DNA of 64,000 nt from Silene conica (Eukaryota > Streptophyta > Magnoliopsida > Caryophyllales > Caryophyllaceae): positions 56,392,202-56,456,201 of the forward strand of contig CM055312.2 of the NCBI GenBank assembly GCA_029255685.2. Direction: 5' to 3'. The translations under genes were made by a program, and so were the position numbers. Shown here piece after piece: positions 19,096 through 33,131 of this stretch. Position 1 is the first letter of the stretch, and each line of letters opens with the position of its first letter. Under the pieces are notes generated by a model that searched no databases, had not been told where the DNA came from, and was given only the letters and a program-made list of their open reading frames with translations.

Positions 19096-21314
19096 AGTGG
19101 TATCAGAGCCTATGGCTTATAAATTTTATTTTTGTATGATTTTCATAAACGTTTTGAGAAAATTGAAAGAAAAAAAATAAATTTGGCCGTGTATTTTAAT
19201 TTTAGCCGAGATAATTTTGTTCGTCGTTTTCCTTTTTGATTTATTGTTGTTGTTGTCTTAAACCGTTAAAATAACAAGATAATAAATTTGTAGATATTTT
19301 AATTTAAGAAGGATTGAATTAAAACGTGAAAGGAAATCGTCTCACATGTTCTTGAATGATATAATTTGCTAAATAAATCGATCCCACTATAATCTTGATA
19401 TTCGTCTTAAAAGGTTAATTTGAATGATTAAGATTACAACTATATCTAATAAATATTAAAATTTTGAAGGTTATCGATCTTGTATTTAACAACCCGACAT
19501 TAGTTATTCAAGTTTATGCGTTTTAAAAATTTTAAAAAAAAAAGAAAATTTCGAAAATCAGGCTGTTAGGCGTGGTTTTACTATTTTCTGGGATTGCGCC
19601 GTTTTCTTCTCGACGCTTTTCTGGGTTCTTAGCGCTTATGTATTCCTTTTCTGGATTTCCAGTGTTTTTGAAAAGCGTCGTCCCTGTTTTGTGACGTTTT
19701 TAAAGTGTCGTTTAATTTTATTTTACCGCGCTTTCTCCTGGAAATTTGCGACGCTTTGTGAATTTTTAAGCGTCAGTCTTCGTGGGCAGCACTTTTAAAG
19801 CGTCGCCTAGTATTGGCTTTGTTTTCAGCACTTTTAGAAGCGCGGGAATCTATTTCCAGCGTTTTTTTTCTTTTTCTTTGTTTGCGGCTGTTTGTTTGCA
19901 GCGCGTTGAGGTTTTGTTTTCCTTGTTTTTTTTTCCCTTTCTTGGTTTGTCTCGGCTATTTCTAAAAGCTTTTGGGCTATTTTTCTTTTAAGTTTTTTTT
20001 CATACATTATAAAGATAATGTGTAATTTTTGGGTGAAAAAGTTCACTAGTTTTGATACCTAATTATTTTAAAACGGCTTAAAATAATGTTGGATGAATTT
20101 ATATTATACGATAATATAAATATGTTTGTTGGATTAAAATTATGAGATGAATTACGGAATTATCACATAATTTAAATCATTAAATGGTGGTTTAGGTAAA
20201 TTACTCTACATAATTACGGAATTATGTCTTGAAAGATTAATTTAATTAGTATGATGCATTATATATATTATATTTTTGAATGAATGAATGGTTTTATTTA
20301 CAATTTTGCAATCAGTTGTATTTTGTAATACTTAGTGTGGCCTTAGTAAATTATGTTTTCGTAATGAAGGAAGTATAATTTGTGATGTATATTTGAGATC
20401 TCGAATCTCCCTTGTGTAATATTTTTTTTACGTTTTTGGGAATTAGAATGTAATAATAGGATTTTATTATGTAATTCTTCAAATGTAAATAAGAAGACCA
20501 AGACGGAGATCGGATTGCTCACTCCCACTACATCACCAAGAAGGAACATCAAGACAAGACAAGCTTCCAGGGTCCATTGCTGAATGGATTCCAAGTTGTA
20601 TTTTTGTTCTTTTTGGTAGGATAGGCCACACTAGGACTTGCTTTATTTCCGTTTTGTTTTTCATTCACATGTTTGTTTTGCATCATTTTTCCGCTTAAAC
20701 CAAACCACCTGAATTGCATGAAAATTGACTCGTATAGTATGTATGCTAGTCTGTGTCGACATAAAGATGTCACACGTTTTCCCTTAAAGCCATCACCTTA
20801 GTTTATTCATTCTCGCATGCTAGATATTTTGTTAACTTAAATGAATTAAAATTAAAGATGATGGATCTTCCTCTATAACCTAAAATTGAGATTAGTCTTT
20901 TATAAGTCAAATTACTATGAATCCCTTCTTCGTCGCCAGGCATATAGGACCTTACTCTCCATATGACCCCTTCTACGTTGGGTAAGTAGTAGCTGTTGAC
21001 TTATTTTACCTCAACATCATGACCCTCGTACGATCCCGTGGTTATGGTGGACTAAAGATAGAATTTACAGAAATTTATCGACCAAGAATTCTAAATGTAG
21101 AATTAGCCAAGAGGTTGGCTTATCAATTTACTGAAATTGAGTCTTGGGATCATTTATATAGTTCTTGAGGAAGATCAATTATATAAATGCTAAAGTCCTT
21201 GCATTAAACTGTTTTTGCTAGACTATTTAAAAAACGATGGTATGCTTATTATGTTTTAATTTCTTCTTTACAGTGTAGAATTCACCTAAACAAAACAATA
21301 ATACTGCAAATACT
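19096..21314 (+). mobile_element. Copia-2 leader, with a GCGTCG-rich segment
   Basis: About 2.2 kb of non-coding leader separates the primer site from gag. At about 19568-19812 it holds many degenerate copies of AAAGCGTCG and CGACGCTTT, more like DNA-transposon subterminal repeats than an LTR leader. The short ORFs here are shadows; the same segment recurs in all leader copies of the array. Confidence 0.65.
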
Positions 21315-24300
21315 ATGGCTGGTCATAATGATGCCCCTATGCCTAGTGCCACACTAAGAAAAGAATCCTGGCTTAAGGCTTTCATGGACCACATGAATCA
21401 GTCCACGCGACTGAAAAATGATGGGTCCAACTTTGCGGACTAGGAGGCTGCATTACGGAATGCAGCTGTAGCTGATGGTAAGCTCAAGTATTTAACTGAG
21501 CCTTTACCACCTAACCCAGGCCCCACTGCTAGAGCTAACGTATCACAAGCTTATAGTGATTTCGTTATGGAAGCGGGTGCGATAAAGAACGTACTCATTT
21601 TTGCAATGGAACCCAATTTGAAAAGACGCTTCATTTCCCATGGTGCAAGTAAGATTTTCACCACGCTCACAAACGAATTCTCAAAAGCACCGAGAATCGT
21701 TTCATATGAGCACACATGTCGCTTCTTCGATGCGAAACTCCAAAAGGGCCATCCAGTTAGCCCACACATTCTCAATATGATTGAGAATGTTGAGAAATTG
21801 GAGTCCCTGAACTGCAAGATCAGTGAGAAAGTAATCATTGGTCGAATGCTTCATTCACTTCATGATGGTTTTTCCTTATTCAGGGTAAACTATTACATGA
21901 ATGGCATGATGAAAAGTCCTCATGAGCTACACTCCCTTCTCGTACAGACCGAGAAGGATCTTAATTTGAGTGGGAGCATGAAGCAAGACGTTCTCATGAT
22001 TGCAAAGAAGGGAAAGGGTAAGGGAAAAGCTCAAACAGAGCTAACAGTAGCTAAGCCTCCTAAATTCAAAAGGGTCGGATTTAAGAGTGGGCCTGGTGAG
22101 ACAAGTAGCTCACAAGGCAAGACAAAGAGCAAAGACGGTAACATTGAGTGCCACCATTGCCACAAGACTGGGCATTGGAGGCGGAACTGTCCAGTGTACC
22201 GTGAGGACATAAAAGCAGGCCGCGTCACTCCTGTTGGTATGTCATCTTATATTCATATGATTGAGATTAACCATGCAAGTTTCGGAACTTGGGTACTTGA
22301 TACCGGTTGTGGTTCTCATCTGTGTAATCATTTGCAGGGCCTAAAAAAGATCACACCTCTCGCAAAGGGTGATGTGGACCTGCGAGTCGGGAATGGAGCA
22401 AAAGTTGTTGCTGCTTCCATGGGAACATATGTGATCCAGCTACCGAGCGGATTCGAGTTATATCTGTATAACTATTATTATGTACCCAGTTTATCTAAGA
22501 ACATTATTTCAGTTTCTGTACTCGATAATGACGGATTTTCATTCTTAATAAAGGATAATAGCTGTATTCTCTCTTTAAATGGAATGGTTTATGGTAAAGC
22601 GGTTTCCATGAATGGTATATATGTCTTAGAACAATCGACTGAAATATTACACATGAATAATAAGAAACTAAAGGTTGGTGACAAAGATCAAACATATCTA
22701 TGGCACTGTCGTATGGGACACATAAATGAGAAACTTGTAAAGCAAATAATACAGAATGGCGCTATATCTACATTTGATTATGAATCATTTGGCACATGTG
22801 AATCATGTCTCATAGGCAAAATGACTCGTATTTCCTTCAAAGGTGTTGGAATGCGCGCTGCTGACCTATTAGGCCTCGTACATACAGATGTATGTGGACC
22901 TATGTCAATCACCGCACGAGACGGCTATAGATATTTCATCACTTTCACGAACGATTTAAGTAGATACGGATATGTCTACTTAATGAAGCATAAAAGTGAA
23001 TCCTTTGAAAAATTCAAGGAATTCTAGGCGAAGGTTGAAAACCAACTGGATAGAAAGATTAAAGCACTACGATCAGATCGTGGTGGTGAATATCTTTCGC
23101 ATGAGTTTGATCAACACCTAAAAAACTGTGGTATAGTACTACAGTTAACTCCACCTGGAACACCACAATTAAATGGTGTGTCCGAACGGAGAAATCGAAC
23201 ACTATTAGATATGGTTCGATCCATGATGAGTCACACAGTTGTACCGGATTCATTATGGTGTTTTGCTCTATTATCAGCTGCTCTTATACTTAACCAAAGT
23301 CCGTCTAAAGCTGTTGACAAGACTTCATATGAGATATGGAAGGGAACCGTCCCTAACTTGTCCTTTATACGGGTTTGGGCTGCGAGGCTTATGTCAAGTG
23401 GAGACACGAGGATAAGCTAGTTCGGCTAGTGCAAAGTTCTTAGAGAAAGAATTTCTCGAGAATAAGACAAGTAATAGAACCTTCGATCTGTCGGAGATTC
23501 AAGAACCAACTACTGAGCAACCAATGGAGGAAACCGTTCCTTCATCTTCTGTTGCGGTCAGTATTCCTGAGGAACCCAGAAGGTCGGGTAGACACTCCAT
23601 TCCTCCAGATAGATACATCGTTATGATCGAGGAACTTGAAGGAGTTGACGTTTTTCTCTTAGAGAGTAACGAACCCGTGACCTATAAAGGTGCCATGACT
23701 TGTTCCGACTCAAAGCTATGGCTTAATGCCATGCAATCCGAAATGGACTCCATGTATGAGAATGACGTATGGGAGTTGGTTGATTTGCCTGATAAGGTAC
23801 GACCTCTTCAGTGGAAATGGCTTTATAAGATAAAGCGCTCCATCGAAGGACAACCAGACACCTATAAGGCACGACTAGTGGCAAAAGGTTTCACTCAAGT
23901 GCAAGGGTTGCACTATGATGAGATTTTTGCACCCGTAGTCATGTTGCGTTCCATTCGGATTATCTTAGCGATTGCTGCATTTCATGACTACGAAACATGG
24001 CAAATGGATATGAAAACAGCCTTCTTAAACGGTTATTTGGAGGAGGACTTGTACATAGTACAACCCGAAGGTTTCACAGATCCTAAAAATCCTAAGAAAG
24101 TGTGCAAGCTTAAGCGTCCGATTTATGGACTTAAGCAAGCATCTAGGAGTTGGAATCATCGCTTCGAACAAGTGATAAAAATGAATGGTTTTATTCGATC
24201 AATCGAAGAACCATGCTTATATATCAAGTCGAGTGGGAGTAAGATCGTCTTTCTGGTGTTGTATGTCGACGATATACTCTTGATCGGAAATGACATCCCT

Positions 24301-24900
24301 CTCTTATCTTCGGTTAAACTATGGTTAAAGAACCATTTCCAGATGAAAGATCTAGGTGAGGCACAATGTATATTGGGGATCCGTATCTATAGAGATAGAT
24401 CACGACGGATGTTATCACTGAGTTAGGAGTCTTATATAGATAAGATTCTTGACAGATTCAGCGTATGAGTCGCATTCCTTACGCGTAAGCTATAGGATCG
24501 ATCATGTATGTCATGATATGCACACGTCCAGACGTGGCATATGCTTTGAGTATGACGAGTCTGTACCAAGGCAATCCAGGTGAACCACACTGGATGGCTG
24601 TGAAAAACATTCTTAAGTACCTACGGAGGACTAAAGATTGGGTATTGACTTATGGTGGAGGCACTGAGCTTTGCGCAAACGGTTACGCAGATGCTAGCTT
24701 CCAAACGGATCGAGATGACTCGAAATCTCAGTCTGGATTCGTTTTTACTATTAATGGCGCTGCGGTCAGTTGGAAAAGCTCCAACTAGAGTATTATTGCA
24801 GATGCTACTACTGAGTAAAAGGAGATAGTGATAGACAAGATTGCGATAAATGACAACATCGCAGATCCTCTCACTAAACCATTAAGACATGATAAACATG
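21315..24900 (+). pseudogene. Copia-2 gag-pol region (fossil)
   Basis: In copia order: gag with a zinc knuckle (CHHCHKTGHWRRNCP, near 22150), protease (VLDTGCGSH, near 22295), integrase with a His/Cys head and catalytic core (about 22690-23400), reverse transcriptase with YVDD (near 24265), and RNase H (about 24500-24850). Integrase before reverse transcriptase defines Ty1/copia. The region is broken at about half a dozen places and cannot be read as one protein. The lineage within copia was not settled. Confidence 0.85.
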
Positions 24901-25733
24901 AAGGGCACATTATTTCAATGGGAATTAAAAGTGTTCCTGAGTTGTATTAGTACTTTTTGTGAATTGGATATTGTATCTATTTCATATAATATTTATAACA
25001 CCATCGATTTTGTTTTATATATTGTTTTTCATGTGGATTGTACTGACAACATTGAACACCACAAAAGTGAACTGAATTACATTATATTTGTTTTAGTCCG
25101 TAATCGCCTTCACGAGCTGATAACTCTGGCAATTATTTTGTGACGTCGATTGATGGTGGGTTCAATAAACCATAAGCCAAACCGTTGACTGATCGATCAC
25201 AGATACGAGATTATAACGATAACTCGTAGGACAATTTTCGTGACGACGCAATGGAGTCCTAAATGTTATTGAACATTCGGTGCCGGGTCGTGGATAGGAC
25301 GTCCATCGTGTTCCTTGAGTCGATTCTTTTGACTGTCGACTGTTTCTTGAGATAAAGGGCAATTTTGGGTGACTTTGATTTCTTTCTCACTAGCTGATCT
25401 TAACTGATGCTAAGCAGATTTTTTTGGGTCATTTCATACTGTGCTTACATCTGCAAGATTCGAGTTGAAGGAAATATCCACCCCTTATCAGGTTTTAATA
25501 TTTCGCAGGGCCACTCGAGGAGTAGTAACTGAAATGCTTGGCCGAGCTCGAATAATGATTCGTTATCAGTTGAGTTACTCTCTAGTCGGGGAAACCACTC
25601 TTGATACAAATCGCTTGTAAACTAAGACCTTTGTGAATACAGATTTGCAAATTGTTTTACATTGAGTGGGAGAAATTTAATTGGATATGAGAATCGGTTA
25701 TCGCACATATACTTGTACGGACAAGTGGGAGAT
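24901..25733 (+). mobile_element. Copia-2 3' untranslated region
   Basis: Non-coding stretch between the RNase H end and the second LTR. It ends in ACAAGTGGGAGAT, a purine-rich tract just before the LTR. A block around GGGCCACTCGAGGAG (near 25509) is shared with the matching region of Copia-1 near 52641. Confidence 0.7.
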
Positions 25734-26687
25734 TGTTGGAGCTAGTATCCTCAACAGTTAGTGCGACAACACGTATAAATCTCTTAAAGGAACACATGGT
25801 ATACTTTGTATTTTAGCCAGTTGATTCACGTTTATCAATAACGGTTGGCTTGCTAGAAAGTTTGACGTTATTGTCATACAGATGGCGGTAATCAACTGGT
25901 CCCTAAGAGTCAAACCTCAAGGATGGAATCTGAGAGATATGATTAGATGAAAATGTAATCATATTGATACCCTATATGACTAAACGGTTAGTCAATGTAA
26001 TGATGACATAATTATTTAATACTGATTAAATAATATTAGCTAAGACGAATTAAAATGTTAATTCGTAATTAAATATAAAAAGTTATATTTAATTATGTGT
26101 AATGAAATTATTTAATAAAGATTAAATGATTTAATTAAATATAAAAGGTTATATTAAATTAGTGGATTATAAATATAAGATATTTATAAGATAAAACATT
26201 ACACAAGAGAGAGATATAACCGATTCTAGAAAGATAGAATTTCGGTCTGAGCAATTGTTAAGTTGTTCAGTTGTTATGAAGTGCTGTAGGGAGAACCAAA
26301 TACTGATTTGGGGAATCCTAGTTGATGTCTAATAGCAAGGTTGTTTGCAGCTATAAATAGGACATTCACTCTGCACTTAAAGAACACGAGTTACACGACA
26401 TACATACTCCCTCTCTCTCTTCACTCTAGCTTTCATCTTACAAAAAATTAAAGGTAATTTTGCAGTTTCTAGCTCTAGAAGGGGTATTTCTTGGAACATC
26501 TTGGGTGCAACGATTAGGAGGATATCTATTTTGATATCTGATCTTAGGCCTTTGCAAGGACAGAAGGTTAATTCTTGATCCTAATCTTCGTATCTTGTAC
26601 TTCGTTTATGACTATAAATCATATATTATAAATATGTTATAATCCTGCATATAAAGAATTGGAATTATATAAAGATAATTTCCCACA
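25734..26687 (+). repeat. Copia-2 second full LTR
   Basis: 954 bp, co-linear with 18142-19095, followed by the primer site and a second leader copy (to about 28385). Confidence 0.9.
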
Positions 26688-28389
26688 AGTGGTATCAGAG
26701 CCTATGGCTTATAAATTTTATTTTTGTATGATTTTCATAAACGTTTTGAGAAAATTGAAAGAAAAAAAAATAAATTTGGCCGTGTATTTTAATTTTAGCC
26801 GAGATAATTTTGTTCGTCGTTTTCCTTTTTGATTTATTGTTGTTGTTGTCTTAAACAGTTAAAATAACAAGATAATAAATTTGTAGATATTTTAATTTAA
26901 GAAGGATTGAATTAAAACGTGAAAGGAAATCGTCTCACATGTTCTTGAATGATATAATTTGCTAAATAAATCGATCCCACTATAATCTTGATATTCGTCT
27001 TAAAAGGTTAATTTGAATGATTAAGATTACAACTATATCTAATAAATATTAGAATTTTGAAGGTTATCGATCTTGTATTTAACAACCCGACATTAGTTAT
27101 TCAAGTTTATGAGTTTTAAAAATTTTTAAAAAAAAGAAAATTTCGAAAATCAGGCTGTTAGGCGTGGTTTTACTATTTTCTGGGATTGCGCCGTTTTCTT
27201 CTCGACGCTTTTCTGAGTTCTTAGCGCTTATGTATTCCTTTTCTGGATTTCCAGCGTTTTTGAAAAGCGTCGTCCCTGTTTTGTGACGTTTTTAAAGTGT
27301 CGTTTAATTTTATTTTACCGCGCTTTCTCCTGGAAATTTGCGACGCATTGTGAATTTTTAAGCGTCAGTCTTCGTGGGCAGCACTTTTAAAGCGTCGCCT
27401 AGTATTGGCTTTGTTTTCAGCACTTTTAGAAGCGCGGGAATCTATTTCCAGCATTTTTTTTCTTTTTCTTTGTTTGCGGCTGTTTGTTTGCAGCGCGTTG
27501 AGGTTTTGTTTTCCTTGTTTTTTTTCCCTTTCTTGGTTTGTCTCGGCTATTTCTAAAAGCTTTTGGGCTATTTTTCTTTTAAGTTTTTTTTCATACATTA
27601 TAAAGATAATGTGTAATTTTTGGGTGAAAAAGTTCACTAGTTTTGATACCTAATTATTTTAAAACGGCTTAAAATAATGTTGGATGAATTTATATTATAC
27701 GATAATATAAATATGTTTGTTTGATTAAAATTATGAGATGAATTACGGAATTATCACATAATTTAAATCATTAAATGGTGGTTTAGGTAAATTACTCTAC
27801 ATAATTACGGAATTATGTTTTGAAAGATTAATTTAATTAGTATGATGCATTATATATATTATATTGTTGAATGAATGAATGGTTTTATTTACAATTTTGC
27901 AATCAGTTGTATTTTGTAATACTTAGTGTGGCCTTAGTAAATTATGTTTTCGTAATGAAGGAAGCATAATTTGTGATGTATATTTGAGATCTCGAATCTC
28001 CCTTGTGTAATATTTTTTTTACGTTTTTGGGAATTAGAATGTAATAATAGGATTTTATTATGTAATTCTTCAAATGTAAATAAGAAGACCAAGACGGAGA
28101 CTCCCACTACATCACCAAGAAGGAACATCAAGACAAGACAAGCTTCCAGGGTCCATTGCTGAATGGATTCCAAGTTGTATTTTTGTTCTTTTTGGTAGGA
28201 TAGGCCACACTATGACTTGCTTTATTTTCGTTTTGTTTTTCATTCACATGTTTGTTTTGCATCATTTTTCCGCTTAAACCAAACCACCTGAATTGCATGA
28301 AAATTGACTCGTATAGTATGTATGCTAGTCTGTGTCGACATAAAGATGTCACACGTTTTCCCTTAAAGCCGAAGGTGTGCAACCCGAAG

Positions 28390-31300
28390 GTTATAAATAG
28401 GACATTCACTCTGCACTTTGCAGCTATAAATAGGACATTCACTCTGCACTTAAAGAACACGAGTTACACGACATACATACTCCCTCTCTCTCTCTCTCTA
28501 ACTTTCATCTTACACAAAATTAAAGGTAATTTTGCAGTTTCTAGCTCTAGAAGGGGTATTTCTTGGAACATCTTGGGTGCAACGATTAGGAGGATATCTA
28601 TTTTGATATCTGATCTTAGGCCTTTGCAAGGACAGAAGGTTAATTCTTGATCCTAATCTTCGTATCTTGTACTTCGTTTATGATAAATCATATATTATAA
28701 ATTTGTTATAATCCTGCATATAAAGAATTGGGATTATATAAAGATAATTTCCCACAAGTGGTATCAGAGCCTATGGCTTATAAATTTTATTTTTGTATGA
28801 TTTTCATAAACGTTTTGAGAAAATTGAAAGAAAAAAAATAAATTTGGCCGTGTATTTTAATTTTAGCCGAGATAATTTTGTTCGTCGTTTTCCTTTTTGA
28901 TTTATTGTTGTTGTTGTCTTAAACAGTTAAAATAACAAGATAATAAATTTGTAGATATTTTAATTTAAGAAGGATTGAATTAAAACGTGAAAGGAAATCG
29001 TCTCACATGTTCTTGAATGATATAATTTGCTAAATAAATCGATCCCACTATAATCTTGATATTCGTCTTAAAAGGTTAATTTGAATGATTAAGATTACAA
29101 CTATATCTAATAAATATTAGAATTTTGAAGGTTATCGATCTTGTATTTAACAACCCGACATTAGTTATTCAAGTTTATGAGTTTTAAAAATTTTAAAAAA
29201 AAAGAAAATTTCGAAAATCAGGCTGTTAGGCGTGGTTTTACTATTTTCTGGGATTGCGCCGTTTTCTTCTCGACGCTTTTCTGGGTTCTTAGCGCTTATG
29301 TATTCCTTTTTTGGATTTCCAGCGTTTTTGAAAAGCGTCGTCCCTGTTTTGTGACGTTTTTAAAGTGTCGTTTAATTTTATTTTACCGCGCTTTCTCCTG
29401 GAAATTTGCGACGCTTTGTGAATTTTTAAGCGTCAGTCTTCGTGGGCAGCACTTTTAAAGCGTCGCCTAGTATTGGCTTTGTTTTCAGCACTTTTAGAAG
29501 CGCGGGAATCTATTTCCAGCATTTTTTTTTCTTTTTCTTTGTTTGCGGCTGTTTGTTTGCAGCGCGTTGAGGTTTTGTTTTCCTTGTTTTTTTTCCCTTT
29601 CTTGGTTTGTCTCGGCTATTTCTAAAAGCTTTTGGGCTATTTTTCTTTTAAGTTTTTTTTCATACATTATAAAGATAATGTGTAATTTTTGGGTGAAAAA
29701 GTTCACTAGTTTTGATACCTAATTATTTTAAAACGGCTTAAAATAATGTTGGATGAATTTATATTATACGATAATATAAATATGTTTGTTTGATTAAAAT
29801 TATGAGATGAATTACGGAATTATCACATAATTTAAATCATTAAATGGTGGTTTAGGTAAATTACTCTACATAATTACGGAATTATGTCTTGAAAGATTAA
29901 TTTAATTAGTATGATGCATTATATATATTATATTGTTGAATGAATGAATGGTTTTATTTACAATTTTGCAATCAGTTGTATTTTGTAATACTTAGTGTGG
30001 CCTTAGTAAATTATGTTTTCGTAATGAAGGAAGCATAATTTGTGATGTATATTTGAGATCTCGAATCTCCCTTGTGTAATATTTTTTTTACGTTTTTGGG
30101 AATTAGAATGTAATAATAGGATTTTATTATGTAATTCTTCAAATGTAAATAAGAAGACCAAGACGGAGACTCCCACTACATCACCAAGAAGGAACATCAA
30201 GACAAGACAAGCTTCCAGGGTCCATTGCTGAATGGATTCCAAGTTGTATTTTTGTTCTTTTTGGTAGGATAGGCCACACTAGGACTTGCTTTATTTCCGT
30301 TTTGTTTTTCATTCACATGTTTGTTTTGCATCATTTTTCCGCTTAAACCAAACCACCTGAATTGCATGAAAATTGACTCGTATAGTATGTATGCTAGTCT
30401 GTGTCGACATAAAGATGTCACACGTTTTCCCTTAAAGCCGAAGGTGTGCAACCCGAAGGTTATAAATAGGACATTCACTCTGCACTTTGCAGCTATAAAT
30501 AGGACATTCACTCTGCACTTAAAGAACACGAGTTACACGACATACATACTCCCTCTCTCTCTCTCTCTAACTTTCATCTTACACAAAATTAAAGGTAATT
30601 TTGCAGTTTCTAGCTCTAGAAGGGGTATTTCTTGGAACATCTTGGGTGCAACGATTAGGAGGATATCTATTTTGATATCTGATCTTAGGCCTTTGCAAGG
30701 ACAGAAGGTTAATTCTTGATCCTAATCTTCGTATCTTGTACTTCGTTTATGATAAATCATATATTATAAATTTGTTATAATCCTGCATATAAAGAATTGG
30801 GATTATATAAAGATAATTTCCCACAAGTGGTATCAGAGCCTATGGCTTATAAATTTTATTTTTGTATGATTTTCATAAACGTTTTGAGAAAATTGAAAGA
30901 AAAAAAATAAATTTGGCCGTGTATTTTAATTTTAGCCGAGATAATTTTGTTCGTCGTTTTCCTTTTTGATTTATTGTTGTTGTTGTCTTAAACAGTTAAA
31001 ATAACAAGATAATAAATTTGTAGATATTTTAATTTAAGAAGGATTGAATTAAAACGTGAAAGGAAATCGTCTCACATGTTCTTGAATGATATAATTTGCT
31101 AAATAAATCGATCCCACTATAATCTTGATATTCGTCTTAAAAGGTTAATTTGAATGATTAAGATTACAACTATATCTAATAAATATTAGAATTTTGAAGG
31201 TTATCGATCTTGTATTTAACAACCCGACATTAGTTATTCAAGTTTATGAGTTTTAAAAATTTTAAAAAAAAAGAAAATTTCGAAAATCAGGCTGTTAGGC

Positions 31301-32897
31301 GTGGTTTTACTATTTTCTGGGATTGGGCCGTTTTCTTCTCGACGCTTTTCTGGGTTCTTAGCGCTTATGTATTCCTTTTTTGGATTTCCAGCGTTTTTGA
31401 AAAGCGTCGTCCCTGTTTTGTGACGTTTTTAAAGTGTCGTTTAATTTTATTTTACCGCGCTTTCTCCTGGAAATTTGCGACGCTTTGTGAATTTTTAAGC
31501 GTCAGTCTTCGTGGGCAGCACTTTTAAAGCGTCGCCTAGTATTGGCTTTGTTTTCAGCACTTTTAGAAGCGCGGGAATCTATTTCCAGCATTTTTTTTTC
31601 TTTTTCTTTGTTTGCGGCTGTTTGTTTGCAGCGCGTTGAGGTTTTGTTTTCCTTGTTTTTTTTCCCTTTCTTGGTTTGTCTCGGCTATTTCTAAAAGCTT
31701 TTGGGCTATTTTTCTTTTAAGTTTTTTTTCATACATTATAAAGATAATGTGTAATTTTTGGGTGAAAAAGTTCACTAGTTTTGATACCTAATTATTTTAA
31801 AACGGCTTAAAATAATGTTGGATGAATTTATATTATACGATAATATAAATATGTTTGTTTGATTAAAATTATGAGATGAATTACGGAATTATCACATAAT
31901 TTAAATCATTAAATGGTGGTTTAGGTAAATTACTCTACATAATTACGGAATTATGTCTTGAAAGATTAATTTAATTAGTATGATGCATTATATATATTAT
32001 ATTGTTGAATGAATGAATGGTTTTATTTACAATTTTGCAATCAATTGTATTTTGTAATACTTAGTGTGGCCTTAGTAAATTATGTTTTCGTAATGAAGGA
32101 AGCATAATTTGTGATGTATATTTGAGATCTCGAATCTCCCTTGTGTAATATTTTTTTTACGTTTTTGGGAATTAGAATGTAATAATAGGATTTTATTATG
32201 TAATTCTTCAAATGTAAATAAGAAGACCAAGACGGAGACTCCCACTACATCACCAAGAAGGAACATCAAGACAAGACAAGCTTCCAGGGTCCATTGCTGA
32301 ATGGATTCCAAGTTGTATTTTTGTTCTTTTTGGTAGGATAGGCCACACTAGGACTTGCTTTATTTCCGTTTTGTTTTTCATTCACATGTTTGTTTTGCAT
32401 CATTTTTCCGCTTAAACCAAACCACCTGAATTGCATGAAAATTGACTCGTATAGTATGTATGCTAGTCTGTGTCGACATAAAGATGTCACACGTTTTCCC
32501 TTAAAGCCGAAGGTGTGCAACCCGAAGGTTATAAATAGGACATTCACTCTGCACTTTGCAGCTATAAATAGGACATTCACTATGCAGTTAAAGAACACGA
32601 GTTACACGACATACATACTCCCTCTCTCTCTCTCTCTAACTTTCATCTTACACAAAATTAAAGGTAATTTTGCAGTTTCTAGCTCTAGAAGGGGTATTTT
32701 TTGGAACATCTTGGGTGCAACGATTAGGAGGATATCTGTTTTGATATCTGATCTTAGGCCTTTGCAAGGACATAAGGTTAATTCTTGATCCCAATCTTCG
32801 TATCTTGTACTTCGTTTATGACTATAAATCATATATTATAAATTTGTTATAATCCTGCATATAAAGAATTGGGATTATATACAGATATTTTCCCACA
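28390..32897 (+). repeat. Tandem units of 2069 bp: partial LTR plus leader
   Basis: Equivalent points at 28252, 30321 and 32390 give an exact 2069-bp period. Each unit begins at the LTR's TATA box (TATAAATAGG, present twice about 35 bp apart), runs through the rest of the LTR and the leader, and stops before gag. The units are nearly identical, more so than the two full LTRs, so the amplification is younger than the insertion. The array ends with a partial LTR at 32897. Confidence 0.85.
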
Positions 32898-33131
32898 AGA
32901 TTGTCTTACAATCTAAGTGTATGGATAAGACAAAAGGGAATCAAAAACCCTTCCCCATACACTCCATGCACACGGTTCACTCAACCCCAAACCCCAACCT
33001 TTCTATTATATATGTGAATGGTTCACATAATTCATTTCTAACCCTAATGCTTTATTATTCTCTAGTGTGAGAAAATAATCATAAAAACCTCTAAATATTA
33101 TTAGATAATATTTTGATACTATAATAGTTGT

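Larger units (their letters stand above)
18142..32897 (+). mobile_element. Copia-2: Ty1/copia element expanded into a five-LTR array
   Basis: The left edge TGTTGGAGCTAG and right edge TTTTCCCACA are flanked by AGATA (18137-18141) and AGATT (32898-32902), a 5-bp duplication with one difference. The uninterrupted sequence is at about 53597-53625. The order is full LTR (18142-19095), leader and gag-pol, full LTR (25734-26687), leader, then three partial LTRs (28390-28756, 30459-30825, 32528-32897) separated by leaders. The outer LTR ends share variants with each other that the inner ones lack, so they are the original pair. The two full LTRs differ at about 17 of 954 positions by eye, which suggests roughly a million years or somewhat more. 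It is broken. Confidence 0.85.

Noticed and set aside
28128-32832. Repeated 110- and 132-residue ORFs in the Copia-2 array
   Set aside because: They recur only because the 2069-bp unit is repeated. They span LTR and leader on both strands and have no domain features.
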